From contig NZ_LT699739.1 in NCBI RefSeq assembly GCF_900155365.1, positions 490,333-554,332 of the forward strand: a DNA stretch of 64,000 nt, given 5' to 3'. The position numbers and the translations under genes were made by a program. The stretch's first letter is position 1, and the number at the start of each line of letters is the position of its first letter. The DNA is from Collinsella bouchesdurhonensis (lineage in GTDB: Bacteria; Actinomycetota; Coriobacteriia; Coriobacteriales; Coriobacteriaceae). Positions 18,074-27,477 of the stretch are shown here, one piece after another. The notes beneath the pieces were generated by a model. That model worked only from the letters and a program-made list of their open reading frames with translations, ran no database searches and was not told the origin of the DNA.

Positions 18074-19294
18074 CTACTCGATAAGCATTGCGTCGCCGAA
18101 GCTAAAGAAGCGATACCGCGCCTTGATGGCCTGCCTGTATGCGTCCATCACCTGATCGCGCGAAGCAAGCGCCGAGACAAGCATCATGAGCGTGGAGCGC
18201 GGCACATGGAAGTTGGTGATAAGGGCATCTACCACGTGATAGGTGCTTCCCGGCATGAGATAGAGCTGCGTGGTCGCGTTCTCATGCACGGTGATATCGC
18301 CGCGCCCGAGAGTGTCGGCGCCATCGGCGCGATTCTCGAAGTACCGTGCGGTAACGGGTTTTGGGGCCACGGGCGCATCCGCGTCAAAGGCGCTTTCGAG
18401 CGAGCGCACGGCGGTGGTCCCCACGGCGATCACGCGATGGCCCGCCGCCTTGGTGGCATGTACGGCGTCGACTACCTCGGCCGGCACATGATAGCGCTCG
18501 GTATGCATGACATGCTGAGTCGGGTCGTCCTCCTCCACCAAACGGAACGTATCGATACCCACTTCAAGCTCGACAGCGGCAAAGTGCGCACCCTTATCCT
18601 CGATGCGCTGCATAAGCTCGGGAGTGAAGTGCAGACCCGCCGTTGGCGCCGCAGCCGAATGCTCCTCGGGCATCGCGTAGACGGTCTGGTACTTCTCGGG
18701 ATCACCCTCGTAATCGGTAATATAGGGAGGCAGCGGCACATGGCCCGCAGCATGAATGGCCTCGTCAAGCGTGCGCGACTCGCCCGTTGCGGGGTCGGTG
18801 CCTTGAGGCTCAAAGCGAACCAGGCGGCCACCACGGCTGTCAACGACGTAATCGGTAACCTCGGCCGTCAACACGACCGGCGCGCTCTCGGGAGCATGGG
18901 CGCCGCCCGCACGATATTCGATCTTCGCGCCGGGCTTTAGGCGCTTACCGGGCTTGACCAGGCATTCCCATACGTGGCCCAAAGGATCAACGTCCTCGCA
19001 GCGCTTGAGCAAAAGCGTCTCTACCACACCGCCAGTCTCCGCCTTGCGCCCCATCAGGCGCGCCGGCATCACGCGGGTCTTGTTGATGACCAGCAGATCA
19101 CCCGGCTCGATGTAATCGATGATGTCGCGGAAGATGCGATGCTCGACCGTCCCACCGTGCTCCAACGCCACGGCATCTGCGGCGTCGCCCCCCTTGCGGT
19201 TAAGTACAAGTAGACGGCACGAGTCGCGCGGCTCGGCAGGCGCCTGGGCGATAAGTTCCTCAGGCAAGGTGTAATCAAAATCATCGGTACGCAT
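18074..19294 (-). CDS. queA: tRNA preQ1(34) S-adenosylmethionine ribosyltransferase-isomerase
   Basis: A 406-residue QueA, which transfers the ribosyl part of SAM to preQ1-tRNA in queuosine synthesis. Family blocks are intact: DFDYTLPEELIAQ, NKTRVMPARL, GLHFTPELM, LEVGIDTFRLV, YHVPAEVV, VGTTAVRSLES and NFHVPRSTLMMLVSA. The start is uncertain: the ATG at 19294, a GTG at 19300 and an ATG at 19309 are in frame, and the AAGGGG site best fits 19300 or 19294. tgt, the preceding pathway step, is also in this window but about 20 kb away. Confidence 0.95.
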   Translation of the reverse strand: MRTDDFDYTLPEELIAQAPAEPRDSCRLLVLNRKGGDAADAVALEHGGTVEHRIFRDIIDYIEPGDLLVINKTRVMPARLMGRKAETGGVVETLLLKRCEDVDPLGHVWECLVKPGKRLKPGAKIEYRAGGAHAPESAPVVLTAEVTDYVVDSRGGRLVRFEPQGTDPATGESRTLDEAIHAAGHVPLPPYITDYEGDPEKYQTVYAMPEEHSAAAPTAGLHFTPELMQRIEDKGAHFAAVELEVGIDTFRLVEEDDPTQHVMHTERYHVPAEVVDAVHATKAAGHRVIAVGTTAVRSLESAFDADAPVAPKPVTARYFENRADGADTLGRGDITVHENATTQLYLMPGSTYHVVDALITNFHVPRSTLMMLVSALASRDQVMDAYRQAIKARYRFFSFGDAMLIE

Positions 19295-19397
19295 GGTCAC
19301 GATTGGCATCCCCTTTTAGTCAAAGTTCGTTGACCATCCTAGCATGACCGCGCAAACTCAACGCAAAACATACGACCCAGGCCCGTTGCGCATTAAA

Positions 19398-19430
19398 AAC
19401 GCCACGGCACCTGTGCGATGCTGTGGCGTT
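19398..19430 (-). terminator. Terminator after rubrerythrin gene
   Basis: AACGCCACAGC and the near-complement GTGCCGTGGCGTT form a stem, followed on the minus strand by TTTTT. Confidence 0.8.
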
Positions 19431-19473
19431 AGCTCTAGCCGATGGGGCCGTCGTATATATGACTTACCGGACC

Positions 19474-20010
19474 TTAGTAGTTCTCGGCCTTAACCTCAAA
19501 GTACGCCTGCGGATGGTTGCAAACCGGGCAAACGTCCGGAGCCTTGGTGCCCACGACGACGTGACCACAGTTGCGGCATTCCCACACCTTGACCTCGCTC
19601 TTCTCAAAGACAGCAGCGGTCTCGACGTTGTGCAGCAGCGCACGGTAACGCTCCTCGTGGTGCTTCTCGATCTCGCCCACCTCACGGAACTTCGCGGCAA
19701 GCTCGGGGAAACCTTCCTCCTCGGCGGTTTTGGCAAAGCCGTCGTACATGTCGGTCCACTCGAAGTTCTCGCCATCGGCTGCAGCGGCGAGATTCTCGGT
19801 GGTATCGCCGATGCCCTCGAGCTCGCGGAACCACATCTTGGCGTGATACTGCTCGTTTGCTGAGGTCTTACGGAAGATCTCCGCAATCTGTTCGAAGCCC
19901 TCCTTCTTTGCGACGGAAGCGAAGTACGTGTACTTATTGGTTGCCTGCGACTCACCGGCAAAGGCAGCCGCCAAGTTCTTCTCGGTCTGGGTTCCAGCGT
20001 ATTTAGACAT
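19474..20010 (-). CDS. rbr: Rubrerythrin
   Basis: A 178-residue rubrerythrin. The N-terminal ferritin-like four-helix domain carries diiron ligands in [23 protein letters not shown], and [13 protein letters not shown]. The C-terminal rubredoxin-like zinc/iron knuckle is CRNCG...[11 protein letters not shown]. It reduces hydrogen peroxide in anaerobes. The start at 20010 has an AGAGGAGGA ribosome site. The frame is open 47 codons upstream but that stretch looks non-coding. Confidence 0.96.
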   Translation of the reverse strand: MSKYAGTQTEKNLAAAFAGESQATNKYTYFASVAKKEGFEQIAEIFRKTSANEQYHAKMWFRELEGIGDTTENLAAAADGENFEWTDMYDGFAKTAEEEGFPELAAKFREVGEIEKHHEERYRALLHNVETAAVFEKSEVKVWECRNCGHVVVGTKAPDVCPVCNHPQAYFEVKAENY

Positions 20011-20776
20011 GGTTCCTCCTCTACGCCGCAGCATCGACACCGCGGCACTGTTGGCATATGGCATACTTACCCGGCTTGCCGTGGATTGAATCGCACGGGC
20101 GCTTTTGCGGCGCCGGCGACACAAAATCGTCAAGTGAAAACTCCTATGCAAAATGCATTCGTATTCGATTGAGCAAAAGCGCGAGAGTCAAAGCGACACT
20201 CGAAGGCAAAGCTAAGTATCGAGCCTTGAAAGACATGTTCGACCCCCACTCTGTCGCGATATATCAACTAGGTCGCAACAAAAAATAACTTCGCTGCAAC
20301 ATGCACTGATCTATCTGGTAAAAAAGTTTAGAAATGCGCGATGGGGGGCCTTCGGAACCCTTTAATTTATCAATGTATAAATGCTTTAACATGCAAAATG
20401 GTTCATGAACGCCGTTCATGAACCATCCCCAAACCTTCAAATGCCCCATATGAGCCAAAAAGACATCTTGCCATCGCGCAATATTTGACTTTTTTGCCAT
20501 TTCGGAGCAGCCGGCCTGCAGTCAAGCGCCCCAAAACGTCAATATGGGAAAACCGAAGTTTTCTTGATACATTTATACAGCAGATTTGGACATTTTTATA
20601 CATTTTATACTATCATTCTGCTTCCCAGACGCTCGGCAAATCAGCCCCATCCGACTTCGAACCGCAGCATTCAACAGGCGCAGGCCTGCTAACAAAGCGA
20701 AAACCAATCCAAATCTAGATTCCTCGTCAGACCATAGCCATTACCTATATATATCGATAAATTCTTAGTAGTTCCC
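20011..20776. other. AT-rich intergenic region without a convincing gene
   Basis: About 770 bp between the rubrerythrin gene and the MetE-like gene, clearly more AT-rich than the rest of the window. Short open frames occur on both strands, but none has a good ribosome site with family-like content. It contains a 29-bp palindrome (20398-20426) and near 20560-20610 a run of TATAC and ATTTTTATAC sequences that could be promoters. Confidence 0.5.
20398..20426. repeat. 29-bp near-perfect palindrome
   Basis: ATGGTTCATGAAC and GTTCATGAACCAT are exact reverse complements separated by GCC. It has no T-run, so an operator or recombination site is as likely as a terminator. Confidence 0.8.
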
Positions 20777-20823
20777 TATGGCAAAAGCCGCTGCCATACT
20801 CTGGTTTACTAATCAAACCAGAG
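20777..20823 (+). promoter_or_regulatory. Two adjacent inverted repeats at the MetE-like gene start
   Basis: TATGGCA...TGCCATA (20777-20798, 8-base spacer) is followed at once by CTCTGGTTT...AAACCAGAG (20799-20823, 7-base loop). The second overlaps the ribosome site GAGAGGA of the next gene. They could be a repressor operator, a translation-blocking hairpin, or both. Confidence 0.4.
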
Positions 20824-20834
20824 AGAGGACCCCA

Positions 20835-21962
20835 ATGCCCACTACCCATAACGCACCGTTTCGCTACGACATCGTCGGAAGCTTTCTGCGCCCCGACGTG
20901 CTCAAGCAGGCTCGCGCCGACCATGCCGCAGGCATCATCGATGACGCCGCGCTCAAGACCGTCGAAGACGTTGCCATCCGCGACCTCGTAGCCAAACAAA
21001 AGACCGCCGGCCTGCACGTAATCACCGATGGCGAGTTTCGCCGCAGCTATTGGCACCTCGACTTTATGTGGGGACTCAACGGTATCGAGCGCCGCGCGAG
21101 CCGCACCGGCTATATGTTCCACGACGAGGAGACCACGGCCGATACCGCCGTCGTTGCCGGCAAAATCTCCGGTGAGAACCATCCGTTCGTCGAGCACTTC
21201 AAATTCGTGAAGGCACTCGAGGAGGACGACCAGGTCGCGCGCCAGACCATCCCCGCCCCCGTCCAAACCTACTCCGAGGTGATTCTTGACCGCTGCGACG
21301 GGCAAATCGAAAGCCTGCGCTCCGTCTACCCGACAGACGAGGCCCTCATCGAAGACATCGCTGCCGCCTATCGCACCGTCATCGCCGACCTCTACGCCGC
21401 AGGTTGCCGCAATATCCAGTTTGACGACTGCACCTGGGGCATCTACTGCGACACGGACTTCGTGGCCAAGACCGGCATGAGCCCGGTTGACATCCAAAAG
21501 GTCTCCGAGCTGGGCGTTCACCTCAACAACCTTGCGATTGAGGGCAAACCCGAGGATCTGGTGATCACTACGCACGTGTGCCGCGGCAACTACCACTCGA
21601 CATACGCTTTCGAGGGCGGCTACGACCCCATCGCACCGTACCTGTTCGCCCACGAGAACGTCGACGCTTTCTACCTTGAGTTCGACACGCCGCGTGCCGG
21701 AACCTTTGAACCGCTCAAGTATGTAGCGCCCGGCAAGAAGGTCGTGCTCGGCCTCGTGACCTCCAAGCAGCCCGGCCTTGAGGACGAAGAGCTCTTGATC
21801 GACCGTATCAATGAAGCCGCCAGGTACGTGCCGCTCGAGAATCTTTATCTCTCCCCGCAATGTGGCTTTGCCTCCTGCGAATGCGGCAACAAGCTTACCG
21901 AAGATGAGCAATGGGCAAAGATCGCGCTGGTCAAGCGCGTGGCCGAGCGCGTGTGGGGCTAA
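20835..21962 (+). CDS. MetE C-terminal-like methyltransferase (YxjG family)
   Basis: A 375-residue TIM-barrel protein like the catalytic half of cobalamin-independent methionine synthase. It begins RYDIVGSFLRP, with TDGEFRRSYWHLDF, the homocysteine/zinc site in TTHVCRGNYHS, and SPQCGFAS near the C-terminus. Stand-alone YxjG/YxjH-type proteins are thought to methylate homocysteine from an undefined donor. The start at 20835 is set by the GAGAGGA site; an upstream in-frame ATG at 20778 would translate through two inverted repeats. Confidence 0.88.
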   Translation: MPTTHNAPFRYDIVGSFLRPDVLKQARADHAAGIIDDAALKTVEDVAIRDLVAKQKTAGLHVITDGEFRRSYWHLDFMWGLNGIERRASRTGYMFHDEETTADTAVVAGKISGENHPFVEHFKFVKALEEDDQVARQTIPAPVQTYSEVILDRCDGQIESLRSVYPTDEALIEDIAAAYRTVIADLYAAGCRNIQFDDCTWGIYCDTDFVAKTGMSPVDIQKVSELGVHLNNLAIEGKPEDLVITTHVCRGNYHSTYAFEGGYDPIAPYLFAHENVDAFYLEFDTPRAGTFEPLKYVAPGKKVVLGLVTSKQPGLEDEELLIDRINEAARYVPLENLYLSPQCGFASCECGNKLTEDEQWAKIALVKRVAERVWG

Positions 21963-22004
21963 ACAGCCTCTCGGGTATCGCAGCAAAACCCATTTATATA
22001 CATA

Positions 22005-22044
22005 GCGCGGCGCGCAGAGCCATGGGCATCTGCGCGCCGCGCTT
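22005..22044. terminator. Bidirectional terminator between MetE-like gene and arcA
   Basis: AGCGCGGCGCGCAGA and TCTGCGCGCCGCGCT are perfect complements around a 10-base loop, between two convergent genes. Confidence 0.85.
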
Positions 22045-22065
22045 TGTTGCAACGGGAACTTGTGC

Positions 22066-23328
22066 CTACAAATCCTCTCGCTCAAAGGCCATGCTCATGC
22101 AGTGAGGACCTCCCCTACCGCGCGAAAGCTCGGATGACGGGACCTCGATAAGGTCGAACCCGCTCTTATACAGGAGGTCGTTCGTGACCGAATTTCGCTG
22201 GTAGACAATAACCTTGCCGGGACTTACGGCCAGCGTGTTGGCACCGTCGTTCCACTGCTCGCGGGCAGCCGCCAACGGGTCGCCACCACCGCATTCGTAG
22301 ATTCGAACGAAATCGACCCCAATCGCATCGGCCAGTACACTCTCGAGCGGCATCCCCTCGAGGCTCCTGATGGCAGTCGAGCCAGCGCTTGCCCCACGCG
22401 TCAGCTCAAAAACCTTAAGCGTCCCGAGAATCCCGGGGTGCACCAAAAAGGCGTCGACATCAAGCTGCGTAAACACCGTGTCCAGATGCATGCACGAGCG
22501 TTTGCGCGGAATCGAAAACGCCAAAACCCGGTCGACGCCAGAGGCGGGACTCCCCCACAGCAGCGTCTCGGCGAGAGCGTCAATACCGGAAGCATCGGTC
22601 CTTTCGGAAATGCCGATGCCAATCGTACTCGGCCCGAGCACGAGAATGTCTCCGCCCTCGATACATCCGCTCGCCTCATGGCCGGGCTCGCGCCACACGG
22701 GCGCGCCCGCATAGACAGGATGATGCTTGAAAACGATCTGCCCAAACAACGGCTCGCGACGCCGCGTGACCGACCACATACCGTTAAGCGATACGCCCTG
22801 TCCGATGATGGAAAAGGAATCTCTCGTAAAGTACAAGTTGGGAATGGGATCGATAAGAAGGCCACCGCGCTCATTACCGCCTGCCGCAACAACATCGGCA
22901 AGCGAACGACACGACCCACTCGTGCAAAGCTCGAGCTCGTCGGCCCTGATACCTTCAATCAGCTTGTCAACAAGGACAAGGGGGTCCTCAATCCTTTCGA
23001 GCTTATCTTTCACCGCCTCAAGAACCGAAGGGGAAGAAACGCCCGACTGCGCAAGCCAACCATCCAGGAGCTCTTCCCGGGCAGCCGCGTTCGATGCGAT
23101 CGACTCGGCAACGAGCTGGTCAAGGTACAGAACCTCAACGTCGTTTTCGCGCAGAAGCTCGGCAAATCTATCGTGCTCCTCTTGCGCCGCCGCGAGATAC
23201 GGGATGTCATCGAACAGCAAACGTCCCATACTGTCCGGCGAGAGATTGAGAAACTCCCTGCCCGGTCGATGAAGCATGACTTTTTTCAACCGGCCGATCT
23301 CGGACCGGATATGTAGGCTATCACCCAT
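22066..23328 (-). CDS. arcA: Arginine deiminase
   Basis: A 420-residue guanidine-modifying enzyme that hydrolyses arginine to citrulline and ammonia. Conserved blocks are EIGRLKKVMLHRPG near the start, IPNLYFTRDSF, FKHHP, IEGGDILVLG, FSIPRKRSCMHLDTVFTQLD and the catalytic cysteine in GRGGPHCMSM at the C-terminus. No arcB, arcC or arcD is adjacent, so if it feeds ATP production the rest of the pathway lies elsewhere. Confidence 0.96.
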   Translation of the reverse strand: MGDSLHIRSEIGRLKKVMLHRPGREFLNLSPDSMGRLLFDDIPYLAAAQEEHDRFAELLRENDVEVLYLDQLVAESIASNAAAREELLDGWLAQSGVSSPSVLEAVKDKLERIEDPLVLVDKLIEGIRADELELCTSGSCRSLADVVAAGGNERGGLLIDPIPNLYFTRDSFSIIGQGVSLNGMWSVTRRREPLFGQIVFKHHPVYAGAPVWREPGHEASGCIEGGDILVLGPSTIGIGISERTDASGIDALAETLLWGSPASGVDRVLAFSIPRKRSCMHLDTVFTQLDVDAFLVHPGILGTLKVFELTRGASAGSTAIRSLEGMPLESVLADAIGVDFVRIYECGGGDPLAAAREQWNDGANTLAVSPGKVIVYQRNSVTNDLLYKSGFDLIEVPSSELSRGRGGPHCMSMAFEREDL

Positions 23329-23719
23329 AATTCTCCCTGGTTTATCGTCTTGGCCGTATTATCCCCGCTTTGGGCGTTTGATACCCTTGGAATCGAGGAA
23401 CGACCAGAGGGGCAAAAACAGGCACGGGCTCGCCACGCTTCCAAATGAAGCAAATAATCCCACTTAGGGACGCGGTCACGAGCTCTAAATGGGATTATTT
23501 GCTTCATTTGCACAGAGGATGAGCCGGTTCCCGCGGCGGCGCGGTGACACTGGTCGAATTTGCTTCTTGTGCGCAGTTGGACGCCACCCGAGCGGTCCCT
23601 TCGGTTCCTAACATGCTCGTAAGAAAGCGCACGCACGACACACCGTCCAGGGTCGTCATGTAAACTTTCGAGGAAAGCATGTAAACCATCGAGGAAACCG
23701 AATCTATAGAGGAGACCCC
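23329..23719. other. Intergenic region, divergent promoters of arcA and efflux operon
   Basis: 391 bp with no gene. It holds the 21-bp inverted repeat at 23442-23510 and a partial direct repeat (CATGTAAACTTTCGAGGAAAG then CATGTAAACCATCGAGGAAAC style, about 23657-23700) just upstream of the efflux operon start. That repeat could be a regulator site. Confidence 0.45.
23442..23510. repeat. Perfect 21-bp inverted repeat with 27-bp spacer
   Basis: Arms CAAATGAAGCAAATAATCCC(A) and its exact reverse complement lie at 23442-23462 and 23490-23510. The low-GC arms contrast with the GC-rich flanks. Confidence 0.85.
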
Positions 23720-25099
23720 ATGGCTCAAGATCCCCGCACCTCCCAGGACGAGGTCCAGCACCTGCCCGTAGACTCGACTGAGACCTTGCCGCTCTTGACC
23801 ACCGCAGACCCCGAGCAGCAAGATTCTTCCATCTCCGATGAAGAGGCATACGCTAAGCTCAAAGCCAAGCGTGCCGAACGCCGCCGCAAGAAGCTCATCC
23901 GTCGCGGCATTGTCGCGGGCGTCATCGCCGGCATCATACTCATCGCTGTCGTTGCGACCGCCATCATGAGCTCGAAACCGCAGTCCACAAACGAGCCCGT
24001 ACTCGAGACGGTCCAGGAAGGAACGTTTACGACCTCGGTTGAGGCAAAAGGCCAGCTCAAGCCTATCTCGGCATCGGTAGTCTCCCCTACCGTCGACGGA
24101 ACCGTGGCAGAGATCAACGTGCAGACGGGCCAGCAGGTCAATGCCGGCGACGTGCTCATGACTATCAAGAACGACGACCTCGATCGCGATGTTACCGAGG
24201 CCCAGCGCACCCTCGCCGCGGCGCAGGAAGACCTCGCCGCTGCAAAAAGGGCCCTGACCAGCGCACAGAGCGCACCGGCCGTCGATGATGAGGGCAGCCC
24301 TGCCTCTACCGACACCTCCTCGGAACAAAGCGCCGTCTCGAGCGCCCAGCGTTCCGTGGAATCCGCCCAGGCGGCCCTCGACCAGGCCAATGCCCGCGCC
24401 GCCGAGCGCACCGTAAAGGCACCCAGCTCGGGCAGCATCGTGGAGCTCAACGCCAAGGTTGGCGCCACCGTCTCGGGCGGCATGGTCATGGGCGAAGGCG
24501 ACACGAGCGGCGGCAAGCAGTGCATGCAGATCGCCGACCTCTCCAAGATGAAGGTAACGGTCCAGGTGGGTGAAAAAGACATCGCAAAGATCGCCGTGGG
24601 CCAAACCGCCAACGTCACCTATCCCGCATTTCCCGATATCACGAGCCAGGGAACCGTCACCGCCATCGCCTCGGTGGCAAGCGGTGATGGCGGCGATGGC
24701 GTGAACTTCGACGTCGACATCCTCATCGACGCGCCCGACAAACGCCTAAAGCCCGGCATGACCGCCGAGGTCTCGATCATCACCGAACAGCTTGACAACG
24801 TTGTCATGGTTCCGACCCTCGCCCTCATGACCGACGACGGGGACACGTACTACGTCAACCTGGCAACCGACGAGACGGGCACCGAGACCCGCCGCGTCGA
24901 GGTGACCATCGTGACCCAAAATGACGACGAAGCCGTGGTGGGTAAGGTTGAAACCGAGTACGACGACCAAGGCAACGAGATCAATCCAAACGTTCCCGTA
25001 ACCAAACTACGCAACGGCGACACTCTTGTGGTCGACACGGAATCCGGCTCCAGTGATGCCGACGCTCCCGCAGACGCTACGCCATATGAGGACATGTAA
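23720..25099 (+). CDS. Efflux RND/MacA-like periplasmic adaptor subunit
   Basis: A 459-residue HlyD-family adaptor. A cytoplasmic, charged N-terminus precedes one membrane helix (about 63-83). Then come a lipoyl half (SPTVDGTVAEINVQTGQQVNAGDVL), a coiled-coil hairpin interrupted by an acidic Ser/Asp-rich insert (about 190-210), the second lipoyl half and beta-barrel domains. It links a MacB-type ABC transporter to the cell wall side. The stop overlaps the ATPase start by one base (TAATG), so the genes are coupled. Confidence 0.9.
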   Translation: MAQDPRTSQDEVQHLPVDSTETLPLLTTADPEQQDSSISDEEAYAKLKAKRAERRRKKLIRRGIVAGVIAGIILIAVVATAIMSSKPQSTNEPVLETVQEGTFTTSVEAKGQLKPISASVVSPTVDGTVAEINVQTGQQVNAGDVLMTIKNDDLDRDVTEAQRTLAAAQEDLAAAKRALTSAQSAPAVDDEGSPASTDTSSEQSAVSSAQRSVESAQAALDQANARAAERTVKAPSSGSIVELNAKVGATVSGGMVMGEGDTSGGKQCMQIADLSKMKVTVQVGEKDIAKIAVGQTANVTYPAFPDITSQGTVTAIASVASGDGGDGVNFDVDILIDAPDKRLKPGMTAEVSIITEQLDNVVMVPTLALMTDDGDTYYVNLATDETGTETRRVEVTIVTQNDDEAVVGKVETEYDDQGNEINPNVPVTKLRNGDTLVVDTESGSSDADAPADATPYEDM

Positions 25100-25893
25100 T
25101 GCGCCCCGTCATCGACATCCGCAACGTGCATCGCATCTTTGAGAGCGAGGCCGGCTGCGCGCACATCCTCCATAACGTAAGCCTAGCTGTAGATCCGGGC
25201 GAGTTCGTGGCCATCACCGGCCCTTCCGGCTCGGGTAAGTCGACGCTCATGAACATCCTGGGTTGCCTGGACAAACCGACGGCGGGAGACTACTTCTTGC
25301 AAGGACTCAACGTGGCCGAGCTCGATGACGACGAGCTTACCGAGGTGCGCGCCTTAAGCATCGGCTTTGTCTTCCAGAGCTTCAACCTGCTGCCGCGTCT
25401 TTCGGTTATCGAAAACGTGATGCTCCCTCTCTCCTACACCAATGTACCGCGCTCGCAGCGCGAGATGCGCGCCGTCCACGCACTGCAAGCTGTCACGCTT
25501 CCCGTCGACCACTGGGACCATCGCATATCCGAGCTCTCGGGCGGCCAGATGCAACGCGTCGCCATCGCGCGAGCGCTCGTCAACGATCCGCCCATCATCC
25601 TGGCCGACGAGCCCACGGGCAATCTCGACTCGACCACCGGAGCCCTTGTCATGGAAACGTTCCACAGGCTCCAGGAGCGCGGCAAGACCATCGTGCTCAT
25701 CACGCACGACCCCGGAATTGCCGCCGAGGCCGACCGCGCCGTGACCATCCGCGACGGACGTCTGCACGAAGGCGCCTATATTCCGCGCGCGGCGCACGCG
25801 CGAAGTGCTGCCAACGCTGCCGGCGCCACCGGCTTTCGCTCGGATATCGCTGCACTTCCCACCCTGCAGCCACGAGAGGGGGCAACGCTATGA
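25099..25893 (+). CDS. MacB-like ABC transporter ATP-binding protein
   Basis: A 264-residue LolD/MacB-type ATPase: Walker [10 protein letters not shown] at 41-49, [14 protein letters not shown], signature LSGGQMQR, Walker [14 protein letters not shown] and switch ITHDP. The C-terminal 35 residues are extra and rich in Ala/Arg. It powers the permease encoded next, in mechanotransmission rather than classical transport. It overlaps both neighbours (TAATG upstream, ATGA-type downstream). Confidence 0.92.
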   Translation: MRPVIDIRNVHRIFESEAGCAHILHNVSLAVDPGEFVAITGPSGSGKSTLMNILGCLDKPTAGDYFLQGLNVAELDDDELTEVRALSIGFVFQSFNLLPRLSVIENVMLPLSYTNVPRSQREMRAVHALQAVTLPVDHWDHRISELSGGQMQRVAIARALVNDPPIILADEPTGNLDSTTGALVMETFHRLQERGKTIVLITHDPGIAAEADRAVTIRDGRLHEGAYIPRAAHARSAANAAGATGFRSDIAALPTLQPREGATL

Positions 25894-27107
25894 GCATCCG
25901 CGATTTGATTCGCGAGGCATTGCACTCGCTTGAATCCAACAAGGGTCGAAGCCTGCTTACCATCTTGGGTATCGTCATTGGCATCGCATCGGTCATAGCC
26001 ATGACCTCGCTCATCGGCGGCATCCAAAACGGTCTCATCAACAGTCTGGGCCTCAATGCGGCGCGCATGATCCAAATCTATTCATCAGAAAACCTCACCG
26101 ATTCGGATATCGAGAAACTGCGTAAGACGATTCCCCAGATCGAGCAGATAGGCATCATCGACAACGCCTATACCGATTATCAAAAAGGCGACACCACATA
26201 TAACGTCTCAACTGAGGGCATGGACATCTCCGTGCTCAAGATTAAGGGATATGACGAGCCCCTCTGTGGACGCTCCTATACTGAGGCCGAGGCCAAGACC
26301 GGCGCGCGCGTGGCGATGATCAGCCGCAACGGCGCTGAACAACTTTTTGGCCAAAACATGGAAGACGCCCTGGGAAAGACAATCAAGGTATCGAGCGGCG
26401 AAGTGCGCATCATCGGCGTGGTCGATAATGGCGCCGAATCCCTGGGATCGCTGTCGCTCATCATACCGAGGGCGACAATCGCTGCGCTGTTCATGGACTC
26501 GAATAGCGTATTCCCCAACGTGACGGCCCTCGCACGAGAAGACGCCGATATCGACGAGCTGTGCAATACCATCAAGACCAAGATTCAGGAATTCAAGGGG
26601 CTGAGCGGTGACGATGAAAGCGGAGACGTCATGGTCAGCTCGATGAAAAGCGCTATCGACGCCATGAACTCCTTTATGGGCTCGTTCTCGCTCATCATGG
26701 GCGCCGTGGCGGGCATCTCGCTTTTGGTGGGCGGCATCGGCATCATGAACATGATGCTCACCAACGTTACCGAACGCATCCGCGAGATTGGCATCCGCCG
26801 CGCACTCGGCGCGAGCAGACGCGATATCACAGCCCAGTTCCTGGCCGAATCCTCGGCGCTGTGCATCACGGGCGGCATCCTGGGCGTGGTCATCGGATAC
26901 CTGCTTGCCTGGGCGCTGACGCTTTTTGCCGCAAACTCCGGCATCCTGAACGAGCTTGGCGCAAGCGGAGGAATCGCCCCGAGCTTTTCCATCACGACGG
27001 TACTGCTCGCCTTTGCGGTATCCGTAGGTATAGGCGTGATCTTTGGCTTCTACCCCGCCCGCCGTGCAGCAAAGCTCGACCCGGTGGAGTGTCTGAGGTA
27101 TCAGTAG
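25890..27107 (+). CDS. MacB-like ABC transporter permease
   Basis: A 405-residue FtsX/MacB-type permease. Helix 1 (about 20-42; SLLTILGIVIGIASVIAM) is followed by a periplasmic domain of about 230 residues, then three C-terminal helices with the conserved GGIGIMNMMLTNVTERIREIGIRRALGA and FGFYPARRAAKLDPVECLRYQ end. With the adaptor and ATPase it forms a MacAB-like exporter of peptides, toxins or antibiotics. The cargo is not evident from neighbours. Confidence 0.93.
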   Translation: MSIRDLIREALHSLESNKGRSLLTILGIVIGIASVIAMTSLIGGIQNGLINSLGLNAARMIQIYSSENLTDSDIEKLRKTIPQIEQIGIIDNAYTDYQKGDTTYNVSTEGMDISVLKIKGYDEPLCGRSYTEAEAKTGARVAMISRNGAEQLFGQNMEDALGKTIKVSSGEVRIIGVVDNGAESLGSLSLIIPRATIAALFMDSNSVFPNVTALAREDADIDELCNTIKTKIQEFKGLSGDDESGDVMVSSMKSAIDAMNSFMGSFSLIMGAVAGISLLVGGIGIMNMMLTNVTERIREIGIRRALGASRRDITAQFLAESSALCITGGILGVVIGYLLAWALTLFAANSGILNELGASGGIAPSFSITTVLLAFAVSVGIGVIFGFYPARRAAKLDPVECLRYQ

Positions 27108-27121
27108 GGCGACTGTGGGTG

Positions 27122-27265
27122 TGGGCGGTCACGGGCATTGGCATTTTCGTACGCTGGCGATTGCGCGGACTGGCGATTGCCGACGTGGGCGATTGCGGGC
27201 ACTGGCACATGTGCGTGCTGACGATTGCCAGCACGGGTTCTTGCGAGGACAGGACTCTGCGGGCA
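27122..27265. repeat. Degenerate 16-bp tandem repeat, about nine units
   Basis: Units resembling CTGGCGATTGCGnGCA follow one another in a strict 16-bp register, for example at 27154, 27170, 27186 and 27218. The period is not a multiple of 3 and no gene covers it. It lies 14 bp after the MacB-like permease gene. Confidence 0.75.
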
Positions 27266-27331
27266 CGAGCGAGCGCCCGACACTCGATGACCGCCGGACA
27301 TGAAATGGCCACCCGACGCACAGCGACCGCC

Positions 27332-27385
27332 TGACGGCGCCCATCCATCTAGCCCTGCATGACAGTGCACCGCAGGGCGCCGTCA
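27332..27385. terminator. Long-loop inverted repeat after efflux operon
   Basis: TGACGGCGCCC and GGGCGCCGTCA are perfect 11-bp arms, 32 bp apart, in the gap before the zinc-ribbon gene. No T-run follows, so termination is a guess. Confidence 0.45.
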
Positions 27386-27477
27386 CAGCTCCAAAACGGG
27401 ACCTAAGGGTCTAGGCACGAAAAACAAGCCTCTCCATACTTGGTGGCAACAGACCAAGCGTTAAGGAGGCTCACCCT

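Noticed and set aside
20264-20603. Two small minus-strand open frames in the AT-rich gap
   Set aside because: No ribosome site, overlap with each other and with the palindrome, and no recognisable sequence features.
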